From: Hypericum androsaemum
Taxonomy: Eukaryota; Streptophyta; Magnoliopsida; Malpighiales; Hypericaceae
NCBI GenBank assembly: GCA_963995505.1
Contig: OZ023184.1
Location: 2,728,001-2,792,000 of the forward strand
Direction of reading: 5' to 3'
Length of the DNA stretch: 64,000 nucleotides
The notes below the pieces were generated by a model that saw nothing but the letters and a program-made list of their open reading frames with translations, searched no databases and was not told the DNA's origin. The position numbers and the translations under genes are program-made. This document shows, one piece after another, positions 58,010-64,000 of the stretch (position 1 is the stretch's first letter; every line of letters starts with the position of its first letter).

Positions 58010-59448
58010 GGGCAAATTACCCTCACATCCCTGTACTTTGGTCACCCTCCCCCTAGGATCCCTGGATTTTGGAAAATGATTGTCCCGTCCCTAAGTTTTG
58101 ATGATAATAGACTATCGGGTCCCCAGAGCCAGAATATTCCATATTCTCCGGCGATACTCCACTTGAAAAGACTAAAATGCCCTCCCACTAAAAAAAAATA
58201 AAAAATTCTCTCCCCTAATTCATCTTCAACCCCGTACCTTAAAAATATCAATTCGAAGTACAACCACCTGCAATTAAACACAGGAGGAGGAACTAAGAAG
58301 AGGGGAATTGGAAGCACCGCCTCCTTGATGAATTGGAAGTCTTCGTGGGGGACGAGAGCGGGATGATCAACAGGATAGCCGGGGTCTTTTCCAGGAGTCC
58401 CTAAAAATCTCAATTGCCAGAAAAATAAACCCTAAAAATCATCTACTCCTTTACTTATTTCCATTTTTTGGGTTGAATTCGAGAGAACGAGAACCATCTC
58501 ATGGCCGGCGAGGGAGGAGACGGTGAGGCCGGAGGAGGAGACTGTGCTGCCTCGAGCCGGGACTTGACCATGAACACGTCGTCACCGATTAACCCTTTCT
58601 TGGTCCCGCTCTCCACTCCTCCTCCTCCTGCCTCCGCTGCGTTTCCCCATCCGAACCTACCCTCCGCCCCTCTACCCGCCGTCGCATCAGCCTCCTTGGA
58701 TGCCACCTCAGCACCACCTCGCCCTCCCGCCCCGGGCCCCACCGCGGTACAATCCCTACCACCCTCCCCCTGCCGCACTTTTCCCTGGGCCCTACCACGC
58801 AGAGCTCCCCGCCCGCTCTTCCTCAAGCTTGATATCTACTCTCTGTCTCTCTTTGTCTTAGCGCAATCTTGGGTTTTTAACTTTTTAGCTTCAACTGTTG
58901 CTTATGGTTGTGGAATGTCATTAGAATACGAACGCACAGAAAGTTGCTGTCTTTTTTTAGGTTTAAAAGAAAGAAAGTTGCTGTCTTGATTTTATTTTCT
59001 CCCTCGTTATGCTTGTACTTTCTTTTCTGTTGTCGTAGAAACAAATGAAAAAATCATAACTTTAACTGGATTGGTGCTTATGTGTTGATATTCATTGGGT
59101 CGAATTAAAATTGCATTTAATTCAAATTAGAATTTATTAAATTTTGATTCTTATTAATAAAGTTTAATTTTGAGTTTTAGTTTTGGTTAAAAGTTGGAAA
59201 GAAGAAGAAGAAGTTGGAGGAAGAAGGAGTTGAAGGTAGAAGGAGAGAGGGCTTTTTTTGTTTTTTAAGTGAGAGGGGCATTTTGGTCATTTCAAGTGGG
59301 GGTTCGCCGGAGAATATGGAATATTCCGGCTCCAGGGACCCGATAGTCTATTATCATCAAAACTTAGGGACAAGATAATCTTTTTCCAAAAGTCAGGGAC
59401 CCTAGGGGGAGGGTGACCAAAGACCAGGGATTTGAGAGTAATTTACCC
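58010..59448. mobile_element. Pack-MULE-like element, 1439 bp
   Basis: Inverted arms of about 190 bp begin GGGCAAATTAC and end GTAATTTACCC, with shared landmarks CCCTAGGGGGAGGGTGACC, ATGATAATAGACTATCGGG and TCTCCGGCGA. A perfect 9-bp duplication ATTTTATTA flanks it (58001-58009 and 59449-59457). The core (about 58460-58850) is GC-rich. On the plus strand it reads as a Pro-rich protein segment, with the plausible reading moving between frames (SSPINPFLVPLSTPPPP, then PPSHQPPWMPPQHHLALPP), like a captured first exon. Its source is not identified. No transposase. Confidence 0.85.
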
Positions 59449-59482
59449 ATTTTATTATCATCCTCTCGTGGAATTCAACCTA

Positions 59483-59496
59483 TGGCTTTGATACCA
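59483..59496 (-). other. Primer-binding site of the outer element, tRNA-Met type
   Basis: TGGTATCAAAGCCA on the minus strand differs by one base from the usual initiator tRNA-Met site TGGTATCAGAGC. It lies 7 bases from the LTR end at 59504. It fixes 59504-61372 as the 5' LTR and the minus strand as the sense strand. Confidence 0.65.
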
Positions 59497-59503
59497 CTTA
59501 AGT

Positions 59504-61372
59504 TGTCACGACCCCAAACCGAGACAACTGCCATGCAACTAGAGTTGCGCAAGGCTAAATTCAACTATCTTTAAACGCCCTTAAAATCTATACTTTTATT
59601 CTCAAACACAACCCATTTGCTAATATGAAATCATCTTTCCTGTTTTCTGAAAAATAACATTGCGAATTTGGGTGAGTTTCGCTTCTCAATAAGTTGCACG
59701 TACTTCCAACCCGAAGCCAGGCCCAAGCATTTTTAAAACGATTCACAATTCAAACATCATCTCTACTAGATACATTCAAACAACATAACAACACAAAACA
59801 ATCAACAACACATGAACAACAATCGATAATTACGATATAATGAATAAACATGACAAGACAACTCTATATGCAACCAAATAATAATGAAGACAGGAAATCC
59901 GGAGTCCTCTTAATGAGGCTATGTCATTGTTTCTTTCACCCCCAATGACAGGGTCCTGGCATGTAACCCTCGCCGTTATCGGGACCATTATATCACCCCC
60001 AATTGTAGGGTCCTGGTATATTAACCCCCCGTCGTTATGGATTCCAGACCTATTAATAACCTCTCTATGACCTACATGATCCAAACTGAACAGAACGCAA
60101 TCCACAGAACAGAACTCAATACAGTACACAATCTCAAAATCTCGCAATCTAACATCAATACTGTACATAATAGAATCACAGTACAATACAAAACTAGAAC
60201 TTTTGAATATCTGCAACCAACATTTTAAGGCATAATGCAATTAATAAATTGATGACATGAACTTGGATAACAGCAAATCTGTACACAGGAACTCAAGCCA
60301 TCAATCTATTTAACAAAGGTCAGTTAAACCATCCAACCAAGTTCTGATCGATTTAATTAAATCCCAAAACAGTTAACAATTTAACATTCTCAATTGAGAC
60401 AACAAACACAGCCACATCACAATGGAACCAATGACAAGAATTAATGCACCGCAATTCAATCAACAGTTAAATATCACAACCTACCAAGCTTCTAGTGTTG
60501 ATCCATTTTAGTTACTCGGCCCAAATATAAAATCACCTTTCAATTAAAAGCACCTCGAATTAGGAGTAAGAATAACTTACCTAGAAATATTGCATCATTG
60601 TTAATCTCTTGATAAAATTGGAAACAGAAGAATTGAGGCGATGCTTAAGTCATGTTCCAAGCTCTTGACTTGATCAATGAGAGTAATAAGGACAGAAAGA
60701 GCGGGTACAACATTAACACCATCATCAAGAGGAGATGGAACTAGAGCTTGTTTGTCGGTCACAGCCTCAGCCGAGGAGGAGCAATTAACGTCTAGATTTT
60801 GCATTTGCCTAGTGGTGTATGGGTGAATTTGGGTATTATATCTAGTGCTTGGGACTTCTAGGTTATTTTAATAACACTTTGGCGTTAGGATGATGTCAAG
60901 CTATTGAGTATAATTGGAAGAAATTAATTAATTAAAATGGTGGGATTTATGTCTAGAACAGAGTTGTACGTGGGGTTAGTTAAATTGTTGAGCATGCGGC
61001 AGAGACAAAGGTGGGAAGTGGTTAGTGGAAGAGTTTTACTAGGAGTGGCTGGTAAATTATAACATGGTCACCGTTAATGTGTATTTTAATCATTTAGTTT
61101 ATCAAGTCTTATATTTAAAATACCGAATTTTACATTTTTTCCCCACTTAAAAGAAGTTTGGTCCCCAAACTTCAACCATTATTATACGACTTCATGTAAT
61201 CTTTCCTTCTTTTCTAACATTATCGATACTAACATGTTCTACGATTTTTACATTACTTTTAGTACATCTAGATTGGTTGCTTATAACATAAGTGATCTTG
61301 ACCTAAGCCGATGTTTCAAGATCAAATCAAATTCGCTAGCTCCTAATATCCCCTAATTCGATTTTTTACCTT
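59504..61372 (-). repeat. LTR copy B (5' LTR of the outer element)
   Basis: It starts TGTCACGACCCC on the plus strand (so it ends ..GTCGTGACA in element orientation) and matches copy A to about 61370, where a Cassandra fragment begins. It holds a roughly 57-bp tandem duplication near 59936-60045 (CACCCCCAAT and AGGGTCCTGG in both units) that copy A has lost. The outer left end in element orientation is not preserved, so the true length is uncertain. Short frames such as 60601-60804 are not supported as genes. Confidence 0.72.
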
Positions 61373-61439
61373 CTTTTTTGGCTCACATCTTGAGAGAATT
61401 CCAAGGTTAAACGCGTTTGACTAGGAGTAGGATTAGGAA
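61370..61439 (+). mobile_element. Truncated Cassandra LTR fragment, opposite orientation
   Basis: ACCTTCTTTTTTGGCTCACATCTTGAGAG and the following 5S-like bases up to AGGATTAGGA mirror the reverse complement of 61549-61620, forming an inverted pair with the complete LTR beside it. Confidence 0.7.
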
Positions 61440-61698
61440 TGTAACGCCCTGTGATATGACAGACTGTCTCCACAGACCAACATAGGTCTTTTCCAGCGTG
61501 CTTTGTCCTCACTCGCACGCACCCTGGAAACTTTTCAGAAGGTCACTCATCCTGATCCTAGTCCCGGCCAAACGCATTTAACCTTGGAGTTCTCTCAAGA
61601 TGTGTGCCAGAAAAGAAGGTGCACATTGATGATATAGATAGTACCAATCAAATCACTTAAGGCTTTCAGACAGAACATATCATTTTCGGGGTATCACA
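61440..61698 (-). mobile_element. Cassandra TRIM LTR carrying a 5S rRNA-like segment
   Basis: The 259-bp unit has TG..CA ends (minus strand TGTGATACCCCG to GGGCGTTACA). On the minus strand the region around 61500-61595 resembles 5S rRNA from AGAACTCC through GGTTAAATGCGTTTGG and ACTAGGATCAGGATGAGTGACC, which covers the internal control region. Cassandra elements are known for 5S-like sequence in their LTRs. There is no adjacent primer-binding site or second complete LTR, so it is a solo or rearranged LTR. Confidence 0.8.
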
Positions 61699-61703
61699 GC
61701 AAC
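61699..61703. repeat. Candidate target duplication GCAAC, right
   Basis: Pairs with 44947-44951. See the nested-complex finding. Confidence 0.45.
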
Positions 61704-62569
61704 CTACGGGGGAATGAAGGCGAGCACGAAGTATGGATGGGCACAGCGAGCATGAAGATAGGCGAGCACGGAAGTGAGAGTTTGCGTGCACGCAGTGAAG
61801 GCAGGCAAGCACGAAGCAGTCCCTTCTTGAACTGGATTTTGACCTTGTTGCGCATAGAATCTAAAGATGTCATAAATTAAAAGTTGTAGATCTTTGTCTT
61901 ATCTTTCCATAGACGAAAGAAACAACTCAATCTGATGCCCGAGTCAAAAGATACGACTGATTTACCAAAATTCTATTAAACTCAGCTAGTAAAACCAACA
62001 CCGAGACTTGAAGCTCTGTTTGGACCCTCTTCTGATCCGAATTAGGCAATACTCTAGAGTAACAAAGTTATGGATATGTGACTTATCTATCCATGGCTGC
62101 AAGAATCTCCTCATTTCAATCTACGAGTCCAAAGTTACAGCTAGTTTGTCAAAGATGTATGTTTGCCATCCAAGGACAACAAGCCGAGGTGGACCGAGGA
62201 CAACACCCCAAAGCGGACCGAGAACAATGTGCCAATGCGTTCTCTACCGACGATGACGATAAATGGTATTGACCAAGGAAAGATCATTGTTGGTTTGGGG
62301 AGACCAACGTCGGTCTCGGCCGAGAGAGACCATCGTCGGTTTCTACCATTGGAAGAGAGAAGCCGGGTCTAGACCGAGGAGAGACCATATACGACCTCTA
62401 ATCAAGAGATCGGAGGTGGTCTTGTAAGATAGAGGACCGGTCTTGCCAGATAGAAGGCCGGAACCGGTATTGCCAAACTAAGGAACTCAAAATGTGTTGA
62501 GATTGCCGAGATTATTTTTATACCTCAACTGAAATAATGGTTAATATAAGCGACCGTTTATTAATTAAA
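61704..62569. other. LTR-like DNA that received the nested complex (right part)
   Basis: It continues the GGCGAGCACGAAG-type repeats seen before 44946. The frames at 62008-62372 lie in low-complexity GACCGAGGAC-type sequence and are not supported as genes. Confidence 0.45.
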
Positions 62570-62860
62570 AAAACGAAACTTGAAATAAGAAGGAAAGATG
62601 TCGAACATTAGCATATGGTAATTAGAAAATTAGAGAGACAGATAGAAATCAAGCAGGAGTACATTTTCGCGATTAATAGTTGCAATTAGCGTTTATTTAC
62701 CTCAAAAGAATTTCATTTGTCCTCCTACTTTTTTTTTGGTGAGATTTAAATTATTTTCACAATTTCGGATCTTAGACGGTCATGAGATTCGATCCTCCTA
62801 CCTTGCTCCCGTTGAACAATGTATATTTCTAGATTTTATTCTTTTTTCATAAATTAGCAT
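62570..62860 (+). repeat. Dispersed repeat, copy 2, with a short insertion
   Basis: Matches 39095-39330. Differs mainly by the SINE-like insertion at 62729-62792. Confidence 0.75.
62729..62792 (-). mobile_element. 5'-truncated SINE-like insertion with TSD
   Basis: A 64-bp insertion relative to copy 1 of the repeat. It is flanked by TCCTCCTAC at 62720-62728 and 62793-62801. On the minus strand it ends in an A run and begins near a B-box-like GATCGAATCTCATG sequence. This is what a short tRNA-derived SINE inserted by target-primed reverse transcription looks like. Confidence 0.6.
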
Positions 62861-63286
62861 GTACACCAATTTGGATGGGCGTTTTCAATACAGCAAACTG
62901 GAAATAATATACATTGTCTCGGTCCCGTAAATATAAATTTATCAACTGAATTATGTATATTGTGTATTATCTCTCTGTTATTTGTTATAGGTATTTAAAT
63001 GTTAATGTTTTTGCTTGTCCTAACACTAATAATCAGATTATCAACAGCATTTAAACTAATTTTTTACAAAAAACAGAAGAGTAAGGGTTGAATTATGCAT
63101 CCCTAAAATAACAAAGGGTCAAATTATGCATATTTTCCCCCAATATTAATCGTCGAAACCAATACCAAAACGACGTCGGCGGCAAGCGCGCGAGTCCCGC
63201 GAAGGAAGAAAAAGGTACAAAACACCACCGCCTTTAACTGTCCCTCGCGCCCCCCAATTAGACAAAATTAAAACCCTCGAAAGGAG
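62861..63286. other. Upstream region of the ZNF593-like gene
   Basis: AT-rich, becoming GC-richer towards the gene. It holds the promoter, but no TATA box stands out. Confidence 0.4.
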
Positions 63287-63301
63287 AAACCCTAACCCTA
63301 A
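63287..63301 (+). promoter_or_regulatory. Telo-box in the leader of the ZNF593-like gene
   Basis: AAACCCTAACCCTAA, 18 bases before the start codon, contains the plant telo-box AAACCCTAA, which is enriched near the 5' ends of genes for ribosomal proteins and ribosome assembly. Confidence 0.6.
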
Positions 63302-63318
63302 TTTCCGGGGAGAAGAAG

Positions 63319-64000
63319 ATGGGAGGCAAGTGCCCGAGCAGGAAAGTTAAGAAGAGGAGATACTCTCACAAGACGTTCCGCCGCTCCAAGTTCCTCCTCA
63401 AAGATATCCTTTTTCTTCTTCTCGTCTCTCAACTCTAATTACTATTTAGTTTTTTTTTTTTGGATTCCAAGTCAGTTATATTCCCTTGACTTTTGTTCCG
63501 GCCACGCGACGACGCCGTTTACGATGAGCTGCAGAAGGTGGAAGAGGAGAAGCGGCCTCTGCCCGTGGACGAGGATTTGCCCGGGATGGGCCAATACTAC
63601 TGCGTCCACTGCGAGTCAGTTTTAATCTAGTTTATTGTTTTTTTTTAATTATTGTATTTGGGCTTTACTTATTTGTTGTTGTTTCTACAAATGGGAAACC
63701 CGTTTTTCGGTTCCGATTTTTGGTTCTGGTGATCATGTTTGCTTCCTTTTGTTGCTGGTTTTGTCTATGTGCAGCCGTTACTTCGCTAATGTTACGGTGA
63801 GGGACGAGCATTTCAAGACTAAAAAGCACAAGAAGCGGTAATCACGCTCACCTTCTTTCTGTTTGCATTGTTTTACGCACTCTTTTTTTGTTGTTGTTTC
63901 TCCTGGTAGATTGGCAATCCTTTGCTTCCACTCACCAGGGGATCATATGTCGTGGATGTTGCCCAGTTGTAGGTTACAGAGTTCTCTTGTGCTTGGTGGA
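63319..64000 (+). CDS. ZNF593/Bud20-type C2H2 zinc-finger protein, 3' end outside window
   Basis: Three exons are visible: 63319-63403, 63506-63614 and 63775-63837, giving the first 85 residues plus two bases. The protein begins MGGKCPSRKVKKRRYSHKTF and continues through LLKGDDAVYDELQKV and PLPVDEDLPGMGQYYCVHC. The finger CVHCDRYFANVTVRDEHFKTKKH (Cys/Cys, then His/His) is the wide-spaced C2H2 finger of the ZNF593/Bud20 family, whose yeast member shuttles with pre-60S ribosomal particles. Plant homologues continue for about 35 more residues, so the last exon should lie beyond 64000. Introns 2 and 3 start GT. Intron 1 (63404-63505) instead starts ATATCCTT and ends AC. Confidence 0.9.
63404..63505 (+). 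other. U12-type AT-AC intron
   Basis: The donor ATATCCTTT is the exact U12 AT-AC consensus. TCCCTTGAC (63482-63490) matches the U12 branch consensus TTCCTTRAY at 8 of 9 positions, 15-16 bases before the acceptor, and the intron ends CCAC. Removing 63404-63505 joins AAAG to GCGACGAC and restores LLKGDDAVYDEL. No GT-AG alternative gives that frame. Confidence 0.85.

Noticed and set aside
60601..60804. 67-codon frame MQNLDVNCSSSAEAVTDKQ, recurring in the three LTR copies
   Set aside because: It recurs only because the LTR recurs. The other copies have shifts, and no known protein family matches.
61490..61600. A possible 5S rRNA gene
   Set aside because: The similarity to 5S rRNA is partial and embedded in a TG..CA unit typical of a Cassandra LTR, so it is retroelement sequence, not a functional rRNA gene.
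1..64000. CRISPR arrays, bacterial operons or tRNA genes
   Set aside because: No spaced direct-repeat array, ribosome-binding sites or cloverleaf-forming tRNA was seen. The tRNA-like hits are primer-binding sites or SINE promoter boxes.

Overview
The window looks like nuclear DNA of a flowering plant, most likely a eudicot. It is AT-rich, its genes are intron-split, and it holds plant-specific families (a HIPP metallochaperone, a DPB-type E2F partner, Cassandra and other TRIM retroelements, Athila-like Ty3/gypsy, Mutator-like elements). I cannot name the species.

Three host genes look intact. On the minus strand at 8051-9682 is a five-exon heavy-metal-associated isoprenylated protein with two HMA domains and a C-terminal CSVM prenylation box. 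On the plus strand at 28023-31972 is a nine-exon DP protein (dimerisation partner of E2F, closest to DPB) of 337 residues. At the right edge from 63319 is a ZNF593/Bud20-type zinc-finger gene for 60S ribosome biogenesis. Its last exon lies outside the window, and its first intron has the hallmarks of a U12-type AT-AC intron. Two host-gene relics were also found: an unprocessed, exon-depleted organellar-type histidyl-tRNA synthetase pseudogene (about 19566-22690) and a METTL21-type methyltransferase fragment (about 43275-43518, minus).

The rest is mostly mobile DNA. From left to right: a LINE RNase H remnant (290-755); a SINE-like stretch; tandem repeats; several long-TIR elements with GC-rich cores (6661-7469, 10869-11808, 15803-16835, 35094-36108, 58010-59448), the last two with perfect 9-bp target duplications; a LINE copy carrying only ORF1 with a 17-bp target duplication (12187-13793); TRIM elements (23919-24264, 39789-40131 and a decayed neighbour); an LTR-like promoter region rich in minisatellites (24500-26900); and a tandem duplication of about 3.6 kb period downstream of the DP gene, one copy of which carries a 430-bp hAT-type MITE while the other keeps the empty site.

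From 44952 to 61698 lies a nested complex. A long-LTR element on the minus strand (LTR copies near 45931-47330 and 59504-61372) has been invaded by a young, complete Athila-like element (49282-57672, both LTRs 1563 bp, TSD TAAGT) and by a Pack-MULE-like element (58010-59448). An inverted, internally permuted LTR copy lies on its left and a Cassandra LTR with its 5S rRNA-like segment on its right. The most unusual item is the Athila-like element: its single 990-codon frame joins gag and protease directly to the C-terminal tail of integrase, with reverse transcriptase, RNase H and the integrase core cleanly missing. It also carries a second copy of its polypurine-tract cassette and two identical 14-nt palindromes between the frame and the 3' LTR.
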